From: Propionibacteriaceae bacterium
GTDB taxonomy: Bacteria; Actinomycetota; Actinomycetes; Propionibacteriales; Propionibacteriaceae
Direction: 5' to 3'
Length of the DNA stretch: 7,501 nucleotides
Assembly (NCBI GenBank): GCA_031268065.1
Contig: JAIRXX010000141.1
Location: 1 to 7,501 of the forward strand
Below, piece after piece: positions 1 through 6,497 of this stretch (its first letter is position 1; the number at the start of each line of letters is the position of its first letter). The translations under genes were made by a program, and so were the position numbers. Below the pieces are notes generated by a model. The model saw only the letters and a list, made by a program, of their open reading frames with translations. It had not been told where the DNA came from and searched no databases.

Positions 1-895
1 ACAGGCGGTGGACCCATTCGGGCAGCGGCTCGGCCCGACCAGCACGGTCAAGGAACGCGGCCAGCACGGCCACCGGGTCGCCAGCGAAGATGTCGAGGTT
101 CAGCCGCCCATCAGGGCCCGCTTCGGCTTCGACGGCAAGTTTGCCGGGGTGGGCAGCGGCGATGTCGAACCAAACCCGGCGCGAAGTGCGGACGTGGAAC
201 CCCCAGCCTTCCCCTCCGACAACGTGCGCGAACGGCATCGGCAGATAGGTGCGGTGGTGGCGGCCTTGGCTCTTGTACTGCTCGAACACCACCGAGTCGG
301 GGGCGAGTCCGCGCTGGTCCACCGCGTCGTAGCGCTCCCCGAAGCCCACAACGTGCTCCGCATCGGCCAGCGGAAGGGCGAACCTGACGCGGTGGATACG
401 GCCAGCCCCAGCCAACCACGCCACGTCCGTGACCGGGATCGGGTTTCCCTGCTGGGTGATGGCGAGTTCGCCTTGGGGGCAGTCAGCAGCATCGATCCAT
501 TCGGCTGGCTGGAATTCAAACCATTCGGTGGCCGCAACATGGTGGCCTGCTTGACCGGCAAACCGGTAGCGGCAGCGCGTTCCCGGCGTGTCCAGGGTGG
601 CTTCCCAGGCAACGCCCCCAGCGGCGCTGGCGGCAGCTTGGGCTTCGGCAAGGTGCCCCTCTCCCCCGGCTGCGACTGCCGCATCGGCTGCCAGCTGCTC
701 GTCGGCTTTGCGCCGGAGCGGGATTCGTTGGACTTCGCCGTCTGCTTCAAGCTCGCACCACACAGCCTCCACGTCCGGGCTGGTCTCGACACCCAGCCAG
801 AGCGGTTCCCCGGCGACAGGCTGGACAGGCACTCGCTGGTCGGCACTGGCCGCGTAGGGATGGCCGGCGCCTTCTGGGTGGTGGCTGAGGATCAT
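1..895 (-). CDS. Glycoside hydrolase family 31 alpha-glucosidase-like protein, N-terminal part (gene runs off the window)
   Basis: Reading the minus strand from the ATG at 895 gives an open frame of 298 codons to the window edge, with no stop. Residues about 20-130 look like a beta-rich accessory domain (LWLGVETSP near 32-40, CRYRFAG near 108-114) with an Ala-rich insert at about 64-93. Residues about 165-245 carry the GH31 N-terminal sandwich signature: VGFGERYDAVDQRG at 183-196, EQYKSQG at 205-211, TYLPMPF at 216-222 and TSRRVWFD at 237-244. The catalytic barrel with its Asp nucleophile lies outside the window. The ATG overlaps the GH15 stop as ATGA, with GGAG a few bases upstream, so the two are translationally coupled. 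No signal peptide is seen, so it is probably cytoplasmic. GH31 includes alpha-glucosidases, alpha-xylosidases and 1,3-alpha-isomaltosidases. The GH15 and sugar-importer neighbours favour an alpha-gluco-oligosaccharide substrate, possibly 1,3-alpha-isomaltosidase activity (inference). Confidence 0.85.
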   Translation of the reverse strand, partial: MILSHHPEGAGHPYAASADQRVPVQPVAGEPLWLGVETSPDVEAVWCELEADGEVQRIPLRRKADEQLAADAAVAAGGEGHLAEAQAAASAAGGVAWEATLDTPGTRCRYRFAGQAGHHVAATEWFEFQPAEWIDAADCPQGELAITQQGNPIPVTDVAWLAGAGRIHRVRFALPLADAEHVVGFGERYDAVDQRGLAPDSVVFEQYKSQGRHHRTYLPMPFAHVVGGEGWGFHVRTSRRVWFDIAAAHPGKLAVEAEAGPDGRLNLDIFAGDPVAVLAAFLDRAGRAEPLPEWVHRL

Positions 896-2007
896 TTATT
901 CTCCAGGATAGTTCCGAGTTCGGCGGCGAGGATGAGAATCATGGCGTGCGACCAGAGCAGCGGCTTGGCCACCGGACCCCATTTGGCGACCCACTCGGGT
1001 TTGTGCTCGGGATGCAGCAGGTGGCCGTCCACCTGTTCGGGCACCAACCCGTCAAAATCGGCTTGGGAAACAGCCCAGTCTAAAAGTTGGGCCGCCTTGC
1101 CCCGACGGCCCGCGCGGGCGTGGTTCCAACCGAGCAGGCAAGACAGCAGCGGCCATTGCCCGCCGCCAAAAAATACGTCGGCTGCAAACCGGTGTACGCC
1201 GCCGCCCACCAGCAGGTCGGCTTCGATCTTGGCCAACGTCGCCTCGGCCACCGGGTCGCCTGGGGCCAGCACCCCGAATGGTACGACGCACGCCGCCAGG
1301 GATGCGTCCACAGTTTCCGCGCCAATCCATTTGGAAAGGTACCCGCCCGGAGCGGTCCCCTCCGCGAGCATGGTGGCGCGGATTTGGGCAGCGGCTTGCC
1401 GGGCGCTGTCGCGGCGGCCAGCGTCGAGGGCGGGCGATTCGGCGCAGGCGGACAGCCCGGCATAGCTGGCTCCAAGAGTGGAGCCGTGGCGTTGCTCGAC
1501 GTGCTCTTCCCACCAGTCGTAGCAAGGGGTGTTCCAGAATTCTGCCAGGTAGTCGCAGGCAGTTTGGATGGCGCCGCTCCAACGTTGCGGCGGGAGTTGG
1601 TGGCGGGCGGCGTGTTGGTGGACAGCCCACAGCCAGGAGCCGTATCCGTCAAGTTGGAAGTCCCACCACATGTCGGAGCCGGGTTGGCCTTCCAGGTCGA
1701 ATCTGGTCGGCAGCATCGCAGAGACTGCCGGGGTGCTCCCGGCCCGGTTTTGGGCGACGAGTTCGCCCACCTGGTTCTGGTACGCGCCCAGCACCCGGGA
1801 GCACCAGTCGTGAAAGGCGGTGGCGGAGCCGGGCTGGCCTTGGCGGGACATGCCTTCGGCGATGAACGATCCGTCGCGGAACCACGAATAACCGTGGTAC
1901 GCGGAGAATTCCTCGCAGGCTGGATAGGCCCCGGTGTCGGCCTGGTGTGCGGCGATGACCTCGACACTTCTGGTCAGCGCTAGGCGCAGGTCAGGTTTCG
2001 GATTCAT
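892..2007 (-). CDS. Small intracellular GH15 glucoside hydrolase (isomaltose glucohydrolase-like)
   Basis: This 371-residue protein is an (alpha/alpha)6-type GH15 enzyme that would release glucose from the non-reducing end of an alpha-glucoside with inversion. Visible motifs are GYSWFRDGSF at 39-48 (Arg44-Asp45, subsite -1 pair), YDWWEEH at 163-169 (Glu167 is the likely general acid), LVPEQVDG at 321-328 (Glu324 is the likely general base) and PLLWSHAM at 349-356. It is shorter than secreted bacterial glucoamylases: it lacks the N-terminal beta-sandwich domain and any signal peptide, so it should act in the cytoplasm on imported sugar. Size and architecture fit the isomaltose glucohydrolase type known from Kribbella flavida. 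A glucoamylase or other alpha-glucosidase specificity cannot be excluded. The ATG at 2007 was chosen because AGGA sits about 8 bases upstream. The in-frame ATG at 2070 would add 21 residues, has no such site and reads through the stem-loop. The stop overlaps the GH31 start by 4 bases. Confidence 0.9.
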   Translation of the reverse strand: MNPKPDLRLALTRSVEVIAAHQADTGAYPACEEFSAYHGYSWFRDGSFIAEGMSRQGQPGSATAFHDWCSRVLGAYQNQVGELVAQNRAGSTPAVSAMLPTRFDLEGQPGSDMWWDFQLDGYGSWLWAVHQHAARHQLPPQRWSGAIQTACDYLAEFWNTPCYDWWEEHVEQRHGSTLGASYAGLSACAESPALDAGRRDSARQAAAQIRATMLAEGTAPGGYLSKWIGAETVDASLAACVVPFGVLAPGDPVAEATLAKIEADLLVGGGVHRFAADVFFGGGQWPLLSCLLGWNHARAGRRGKAAQLLDWAVSQADFDGLVPEQVDGHLLHPEHKPEWVAKWGPVAKPLLWSHAMILILAAELGTILENK

Positions 2008-2030
2008 TGTTTGTTCCTGGCTGGTTGGAA

Positions 2031-2064
2031 GGCAGGCGGACGAAGAGATCGCCATCCGCCTGCC
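2031..2064 (-). promoter_or_regulatory. Intercistronic stem-loop between binding-protein and GH15 genes
   Basis: The arms GGCAGGCGGA (2031-2040) and TCCGCCTGCC (2055-2064) are perfect 10-bp inverted repeats with a 14-base loop. They occupy most of the 74-bp gap after the binding-protein stop. On the minus strand no U-run follows, so this is probably not a full intrinsic terminator. In sugar ABC operons such hairpins commonly protect the binding-protein mRNA 3' end or dampen downstream expression, which would give more binding protein than enzyme. That role is inferred from position. Confidence 0.6.
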
Positions 2065-2081
2065 CTCCAAGTGGGTGGGTG

Positions 2082-3362
2082 CTACTTCAGCAGCGGGTCA
2101 ACTTTGGCCTGCATACTGGCCAGCGCGTCCTCGGCTGAGGCACGCCCAGCGGACACAGTGGCCAGTTCGTCGTTGACGATATCTTGCATCTGCTGTTGTT
2201 TCGCAACGACCGGGGCCAGGGCTACGGCGTTTAGCGAGTCGAGAACCGCTTGCCGGTTGGCGGGCGGGGTGATCTTCAGATAGGCGTCGAGCTTGGACTG
2301 GTCGGCCACCGGTGGCAGCTCCCAGCTCTTGGCCAGCCGGGTGTCGATGGTCGTCTGCGAAGCGGTGTAGTAGGAAAGCCACTTCTTTGCCGCGTCCTGA
2401 ACCTGGGACTTGGCGGATACGCCGACTGCGTTGGAGAACATCGCAGACGCCTTCTGGGTGTTGCCCGGCTCCACGATGACATCCCAGTTCATCTCGGGCG
2501 CCTTCTCCGCCACGGTGCCGAACATCCAAATGCCGGTGTGCCACATGGCGAGCTTCCCGGAGGTGAACAGGTTCGTATCGAAGTCGGGCGTGTTCGCGCC
2601 GTCCGCGTCAGTCGGCATGGTCGTGCCGGACTTCCCGGTCAGCCACTTGGCACCGGCCAAACCGGCCTGGTCGTTGAACGCGGTCGCGTCCCCGGCGGCG
2701 TTCAAGAATTGCCCGCCGGACTGGGCCACAGTCTTGTAGAACTCGTTGTAGCTGATCGGCTGGTAGTCGCCCCACACTCCGGCTGCCTTGTCGGTGAGAG
2801 CTTCGGCGGCTTTCGTCTCGTCGGCCCAAGTCCACTCGTTTGCGGGATAGGCAAGGCCCTTGGCGTCGAACAGGTCCTTGTTGTAGAACAGCACCACATT
2901 GGAGAACGACTCGGGCAGCGCGAACTGCTTGCCGCCGTCCTGATACGCCTTGACCAAAGACTCGGCGTAGGCGGCGGTGTCGATGCCGGTGATGTCGGCC
3001 AGGGCGCCGGCTTTGGCATAGGAGATGAACGAGGCGTACTCCAACTCAAAGGTGTCAGCCTCGGTGCCGCCGGCGACGGCAGTTTGCAGCTTCGCGGAGT
3101 AGTCGGCGTAAGGGACAGTTTCCACGGCGATCTTGATCCCCGGATTGTCTGCCTCGAATGCGGATACGATTGCCTGGAGGTCTGCCTCGTGGCCATCGTT
3201 CGATGAGAAGTTCATGTATCGCAGCGTGACTTGCGCATCGCCGGTTTGCGGGGTGTCGCCTCCTGGGTTGGTGGCTGAGCCCTGCGAACAGCCAGCCACC
3301 AGCCCGGTAACCGCGATGGCGGCAACAGCTATCGCCGCCAGTCGGTTCCTTGATTTCTTCAT
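2082..3362 (-). CDS. Carbohydrate ABC transporter substrate-binding lipoprotein
   Basis: This 426-residue extracellular sugar-binding protein belongs to the family-1 type that serves CUT1 importers. The N-terminus has KKSRNR, a hydrophobic stretch at about 8-23 and the lipobox LVAGC with the lipidated Cys at residue 25. A Ser/Gly/Thr-rich linker (26-43) tethers it to the membrane. The first lobe begins VTLRYMNFSS at 45-54, followed by AFEADNPGIKI and DTFELEYASFISYAKAGAL, typical of this fold. Later Trp-rich parts (EWTWADE, MWHTGIWMFG) could stack on sugar rings. It delivers the ligand to the two permeases encoded just upstream, 28 bp away. AAAGGGA about 9 bases before the ATG at 3362 is a moderate ribosome site. 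Here the binding protein follows the permeases, whereas most such operons place it first. The ligand cannot be read from sequence; the GH15 and GH31 neighbours suggest an alpha-linked gluco-oligosaccharide. Confidence 0.93.
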   Translation of the reverse strand: MKKSRNRLAAIAVAAIAVTGLVAGCSQGSATNPGGDTPQTGDAQVTLRYMNFSSNDGHEADLQAIVSAFEADNPGIKIAVETVPYADYSAKLQTAVAGGTEADTFELEYASFISYAKAGALADITGIDTAAYAESLVKAYQDGGKQFALPESFSNVVLFYNKDLFDAKGLAYPANEWTWADETKAAEALTDKAAGVWGDYQPISYNEFYKTVAQSGGQFLNAAGDATAFNDQAGLAGAKWLTGKSGTTMPTDADGANTPDFDTNLFTSGKLAMWHTGIWMFGTVAEKAPEMNWDVIVEPGNTQKASAMFSNAVGVSAKSQVQDAAKKWLSYYTASQTTIDTRLAKSWELPPVADQSKLDAYLKITPPANRQAVLDSLNAVALAPVVAKQQQMQDIVNDELATVSAGRASAEDALASMQAKVDPLLK

Positions 3363-3390
3363 TTTGTGTTTTCCCTTTCTTTGCGGGTTG

Positions 3391-4227
3391 TTATTTCAGG
3401 CCGGTATGTGCCATTCCGGCGATGATGTGTTTCTGCGCGAATAGGTACACCACGACGATGGGCAGAATCGAAACGACCGAACCGGCCATGACGACATTCC
3501 ATTCGGTGGTGAATTGGCCTTGCAGGTAGGACAGGCCCAACGGCAGGGTCATCAGCTCCGGCGAACGGATCACGACTAGCGGCCACAGGAATGAATTCCA
3601 CGACTCCATGAATGCGAACACCGTCAACGCGGCCATTGCCGGTTTAACCAGCGGCATCACGACCTGCCCCCAGATTCGCAGGTGCCCGGCGCCGTCGATG
3701 CGGGCCGCTTCGTCTAGCTCTTTGGGAACGCCGTCGATGGCCTGCTTGAGCAGGAAGATTCCGAAAGCGGAGGCGATATTCGGCGCGAGCAGTGCGAAGT
3801 AAGTGTCGTTGAGATGCATCCGGGTCAGCATGATGAACAGCGGCGCGACCAGCACTTGCAGAGGAATCATCAACGTGGCCAGGTAGCAGCCGAACACGAA
3901 TGGCTTGCCTCGGAATGCGAGCCGGGAGAAGGCGTATGCGGCCATCGACCCAGTGACCAGTTGCAGCAGTGTGGAGGCCACCGCGACCCCGAACGAGTTC
4001 ACCACGATCCTGCCGACTGGGATCGATGCGAACAGCTCCCGGTAGGCGTCCAAGGTCGGGTCTTGCACGATCAACGACGGCCCGCCGGAAAGGTTGCCCT
4101 GCGGGGTGATCGATGTGATCACCGTCCAGAGGAAGGGGAAGAGCATCAGCGCCGCGCCAAGGGCGACTGCGGCCCAGAGCAAGCCGCGGCCCAGGGCGCG
4201 GGAAATGTCGCGTGACGGCTCAGGCAT
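3391..4227 (-). CDS. CUT1 sugar ABC transporter permease, MalG type
   Basis: This 278-residue inner-membrane permease is the usual length for MalG-type subunits. Hydrophobic segments lie at about 15-38, 72-100, 110-134, 142-162, 195-220 and 245-264, consistent with six membrane spans. The cytoplasmic EAA loop that docks the ATPase is EAARIDGAG at 173-181, continuing to the PLVKPA stretch. The short C-terminal tail ending HIIAGMAHTGLK is typical of MalG homologues. The ATG at 4227 lies inside the end of the upstream permease gene: the 8-base overlap ATGCCTGA contains both start and stop, so translation is probably coupled. GGTGA about 5 bases upstream is the only ribosome site seen. It forms a heterodimer with the 4220-5140 product. 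No ATP-binding subunit is encoded in the window. Confidence 0.95.
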   Translation of the reverse strand: MPEPSRDISRALGRGLLWAAVALGAALMLFPFLWTVITSITPQGNLSGGPSLIVQDPTLDAYRELFASIPVGRIVVNSFGVAVASTLLQLVTGSMAAYAFSRLAFRGKPFVFGCYLATLMIPLQVLVAPLFIMLTRMHLNDTYFALLAPNIASAFGIFLLKQAIDGVPKELDEAARIDGAGHLRIWGQVVMPLVKPAMAALTVFAFMESWNSFLWPLVVIRSPELMTLPLGLSYLQGQFTTEWNVVMAGSVVSILPIVVVYLFAQKHIIAGMAHTGLK

Positions 4228-5140
4228 AGTTCACCCACTTCTTCTGGCCGTACATCTGGACTGCGGTGACGGCGAGGATGATGGCGAATAGAATCCATGA
4301 CAGTGCCGAAGCGCTGCCCGCCTCTCCGTAGCGGAATGCCAAATCGTAGATGCGGCCAACGGCGACTTGGGATGCGCCGGAAGGTCCGCCGCCAGTCATC
4401 ACGTACACCTGGTCGAACACTTGGAAGCCGTTGATCAGCGAGATCACGACCACGAAAAATGTGGACGGGGATAGCAGGGGGAACGTTATGTGCCAGAAGC
4501 TGCGCCAGGGATTGGCGCCGTCAACGGTGGCGGCCTCCTGCACCTCTTGGGGGATCGCCTGCAAGCCTGCGAGCAGGATCACCATCACGAAGCCGAGGTC
4601 TTTCCACGCCGAGGCGAGGATCACCGATGGGATTGCCCAAAACGGGTCGGTCCACCAGCCGGGCTGCGGCAGTCCGACCAGTCCGAGCAGGTGGTTCACC
4701 AATCCGTTCGACGGGTTCAATAGCCACTGCCACACCAGGGCGACCGCTACCCAGCTCGTCACCACCGGCACGAAGTACGCCGCACGCAGGAAGCCGCGGG
4801 CCTTGAGCTTCTGGTTGAGCGCGACCGCTATCAGCAGGCCGCCCGCGTACACCAGCGGCAGATAGCCGAGGATGTAGAGCAGGGTATGGCCAAATACCTC
4901 CCAGGTGTTCTCCGAGGTGAGCAGGTTGGCGTAGTTGCCCAGCCCCACCCATTCCATCGGGGAAATCATGTTCCACTCGTGCAGGGACACCCAGGCCGAG
5001 GCGAGCATCGGGGCGATCTTGAACATCAGCAGCGGGATCGCGCTCGGGGCCAGGAATACCAGCACCCAGCCCAGGTTCTTCGCCGCCATTTTGCGCCGCC
5101 GCGCCTTGCGGGCAGCACCGATCACAATCGCGTCCGACAT
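4220..5140 (-). CDS. CUT1 sugar ABC transporter permease, MalF type
   Basis: This 306-residue inner-membrane permease has a basic cytoplasmic N-terminus (RKARRRK at 11-17). A first membrane span at about 24-42 follows, then a periplasm-facing segment (SLHEWNM...GLGNYANLL), the classic pattern of MalF-type subunits without the large E. coli insertion. More spans follow at about 83-108, 118-140, 168-195, 215-238 and 280-300. The EAA loop is EAATVDGA at 202-209, and GFQVFDQVYVMTGGGP further on is a strong family signature. The ATG at 5140 lies only 2 bases after the ROK stop, with no strong Shine-Dalgarno site, so it depends on coupling to the regulator's translation. It pairs with the MalG-type subunit to form the pore for the sugar held by the downstream-encoded lipoprotein. 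Confidence 0.95.
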   Translation of the reverse strand: MSDAIVIGAARKARRRKMAAKNLGWVLVFLAPSAIPLLMFKIAPMLASAWVSLHEWNMISPMEWVGLGNYANLLTSENTWEVFGHTLLYILGYLPLVYAGGLLIAVALNQKLKARGFLRAAYFVPVVTSWVAVALVWQWLLNPSNGLVNHLLGLVGLPQPGWWTDPFWAIPSVILASAWKDLGFVMVILLAGLQAIPQEVQEAATVDGANPWRSFWHITFPLLSPSTFFVVVISLINGFQVFDQVYVMTGGGPSGASQVAVGRIYDLAFRYGEAGSASALSWILFAIILAVTAVQMYGQKKWVNYA

Positions 5141-5142
5141 GG

Positions 5143-6390
5143 CTAAGCTTTCGCCCGGTTTGACGCTGCCACAGACAGTCGCTCTCTGACGAGTTCACCC
5201 TGGTAGCCCGTCGAGCCGTCCTTGTCGAATGACGAGGCGATCACCAGCGCCGCCGCGCCCAAGGCCCATTTGTCCTCATCCCAGGGGTCAACGATGTACG
5301 GCACCCAGCGGCGCGAGGAGATCAGCTTCGAGCGGAAAGACTCCGCGAACCCCGGCTCCCACAACGCCCAATGTTCGCTGCCCTCGCCCAGCACCACCAC
5401 CGTCTCTGGATTCAGCAGGTTTACCGCCCCGGCCACCGCAGAACCGAGCAAACGCCCTGCCCAGCCGAACAGCCCCTCCGCGACAGACGGATCGCGCTCA
5501 GCCCTGGCCGCGAGCATCCGAATCGCCTCCAACTCGGCGTTCAGCCCTTGCAAACCGGTAGCGTCAAAAAATCCCAGTTCTACGGCGCGGCGCACCAAGC
5601 CCGCCGACCCGATCAGCGACTCCAGGCAGCCCGAATGCCCATACGGGCACAGTGGCCCATCGTCTGCCACCGGGACGTGCCCGATCTCTCCAGCACCGCC
5701 GCCAGCGCCCCGGAACACTTCACCGCCGATCACGATTCCGCAGCCGATGCCACGGCCAATCGTCACCACCAGATACGTCGAATACTTGATGCCGACCCCG
5801 TATACCTGTTCGGCCACGGCTAGGGCGTTCACGTCGTTCTCCACCAGCACTGGCACGCCGAGCCGCTGCCGGAGCACCGTCCCGACCTGCGCGTTGCGCC
5901 AGCCAATCGTAGGCGAATCCGCCACGCCCGACTCCAGCGAGTCGACCGAACCCGGAATGCCGACCCCGACGCCCAACACCGGACCGTCAACAGCGGCCAA
6001 CACCTCTTGCAACGACCGGGCCGCGATATCCAAGGCATCTGGGCGGGAAACGTCGAGCGGAATGTTCCTGGTCAAGGTGGCTTCGCCGTCCAGCTTCGCT
6101 GCCACCACGGCCATATGGCTGGCGGTCACCTTCACTCCCACGATCTGCCCAGCCGAGCCGACCAACGACAGCGGCCGGGCCGGACGCCCGCCTCCAGAAG
6201 CGAGCTGGCCCAGCTCCAACACCATCCCCTTTGACATCAGCTCCTTGCTGGCCTGGGTGATGGACGCCGAACTCACCCGCAGCGCCGAGGCAAGCTCTGC
6301 CCTGGTCAGCGGCCCGCGCGCTCCCAGCAGACCCAAAATCGAGGCCGGCAGCAAGTCAGAAGGTCTAGACCCCGAGGCCGCACCATTCAT
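5143..6390 (-). CDS. ROK-family transcriptional regulator (NagC/Mlc/XylR type), first gene of the sugar operon
   Basis: This 415-residue protein has an N-terminal winged helix-turn-helix at about 12-75 (TRAELASALRVSSASITQASKEL at 29-51, wing GGGRPARPLSL at 66-76). The C-terminal ROK sugar-sensing domain begins about residue 83. ROK motifs are GVGVGIPGSVD (140-150), ENDVNALA (184-191), the phosphate-loop-like GRGIGCGIV (212-220), GEIGH (234-238) and the zinc motif CPYGHSGCLE (248-257). Canonical ROK zinc sites read CxCGxxGCxE; here the second Cys is Tyr250. Arg213 replaces the Thr usual in ROK sugar kinases, fitting a regulator without kinase activity. The start at 6390 is chosen over the in-frame GTG at 6408 because AAAGGAG sits 5 bases before it. 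The GTG would also lie at or before the predicted transcription start. It probably represses its own operon through the palindrome at 6406-6437, released by an imported sugar or breakdown product (inference). Confidence 0.93.
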   Translation of the reverse strand: MNGAASGSRPSDLLPASILGLLGARGPLTRAELASALRVSSASITQASKELMSKGMVLELGQLASGGGRPARPLSLVGSAGQIVGVKVTASHMAVVAAKLDGEATLTRNIPLDVSRPDALDIAARSLQEVLAAVDGPVLGVGVGIPGSVDSLESGVADSPTIGWRNAQVGTVLRQRLGVPVLVENDVNALAVAEQVYGVGIKYSTYLVVTIGRGIGCGIVIGGEVFRGAGGGAGEIGHVPVADDGPLCPYGHSGCLESLIGSAGLVRRAVELGFFDATGLQGLNAELEAIRMLAARAERDPSVAEGLFGWAGRLLGSAVAGAVNLLNPETVVVLGEGSEHWALWEPGFAESFRSKLISSRRWVPYIVDPWDEDKWALGAAALVIASSFDKDGSTGYQGELVRERLSVAASNRAKA

Positions 6391-6395
6391 CCCAA

Positions 6396-6402
6396 CTCCT
6401 TT
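6396..6402 (-). promoter_or_regulatory. Strong ribosome binding site for the ROK gene
   Basis: The minus strand reads AAAGGAG, then TTGGG, then ATG. This is a near-ideal Shine-Dalgarno match at 5-base spacing, and it decides the start at 6390 rather than the upstream GTG. It is also complementary to CTCCTTT at 6462-6468 on the same strand. Confidence 0.85.
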
Positions 6403-6405
6403 GTT

Positions 6406-6437
6406 CACAACTTACTTTAGTCCTAAATAAAGTTGTG
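6406..6437 (-). promoter_or_regulatory. Probable ROK repressor operator (32-bp palindrome)
   Basis: On the plus strand the left arm CACAACTTACTTTAG (6406-6420) and the right arm CTAAATAAAGTTGTG (6423-6437) are inverted repeats around a 2-base centre, with 13 of 15 positions paired. The site is AT-rich within GC-rich DNA. It covers the predicted -10 and spacer and touches the -35, so binding would block transcription. The TTTATTTAG / CTAAAGTAA core resembles the TTATTT...AAATAA form of known NagC/Mlc operators. The adjacent ROK gene is the obvious candidate binder; binding itself is inferred. Confidence 0.78.
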
Positions 6438-6442
6438 CGCAA
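6414..6442 (-). promoter_or_regulatory. Predicted promoter of the ROK-ABC-GH15-GH31 operon
   Basis: Minus strand: -35 candidate TTGCGC (6437-6442), a 17-base spacer and -10 candidate TAAAGT (6414-6419). Transcription would start near 6407, leaving a leader of about 17 bases that holds the AAAGGAG site. The hexamers are imperfect (TTG conserved; 4 of 6 in the -10), but spacing and overlap with the palindrome support the call. Confidence 0.5.
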
Positions 6443-6461
6443 CCGATGCTGGGCAGGCAGT

Positions 6462-6482
6462 AAAGGAGGTGATCCCAACCGC
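6462..6482 (-). other. Short sequence resembling the 16S rRNA 3' end (anti-Shine-Dalgarno)
   Basis: The minus strand reads GCGGTTGG, one extra G, then ATCACCTCCTTT. Bacterial 16S rRNA ends GCGG(C/T)TGGATCACCTCCTT, so this stretch matches apart from a single inserted G. Similarity fades upstream of GCGG, and there is no rRNA body in the window. It lies between the SDR stop and the ROK promoter. It could be a relic of an rRNA end, a selected anti-Shine-Dalgarno element, or a strong plus-strand ribosome site without a well-placed start. Confidence 0.5.
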
Positions 6483-6497
6483 TCTGTGTGGTGTGAG

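Noticed and set aside
100..846. A 248-codon minus-strand open frame within the GH31 region
   Set aside because: It is out of frame with the GH31 reading that starts at 895. Its product is low-complexity (Ser/Pro/Arg-rich) without motifs.
8..1465. A 485-codon plus-strand open frame
   Set aside because: It lies antisense to the GH31 and GH15 genes and crosses their junction. The protein shows no family motif, only GC-rich shadow composition, while the opposite strand gives clear GH31 and GH15 signatures.
2008..2070. ATG at 2070 as the GH15 start
   Set aside because: It adds 21 residues unlike the family, encoded through the stem-loop. The ATG at 2007 has AGGA upstream and fits the family N-terminus.
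6391..6408. GTG at 6408 as the ROK start
   Set aside because: It would lie inside the operator and at the predicted transcription start, without a ribosome site. The ATG at 6390 has AAAGGAG at ideal spacing.
5222..6430. A 402-codon plus-strand open frame
   Set aside because: It is the antisense shadow of the ROK gene. Its Pro/Ser/Thr-rich product has no recognisable domain.
6438..6497. Intrinsic terminator after the SDR
   Set aside because: I found no GC-rich stem followed by a U-run on the minus strand in this gap.
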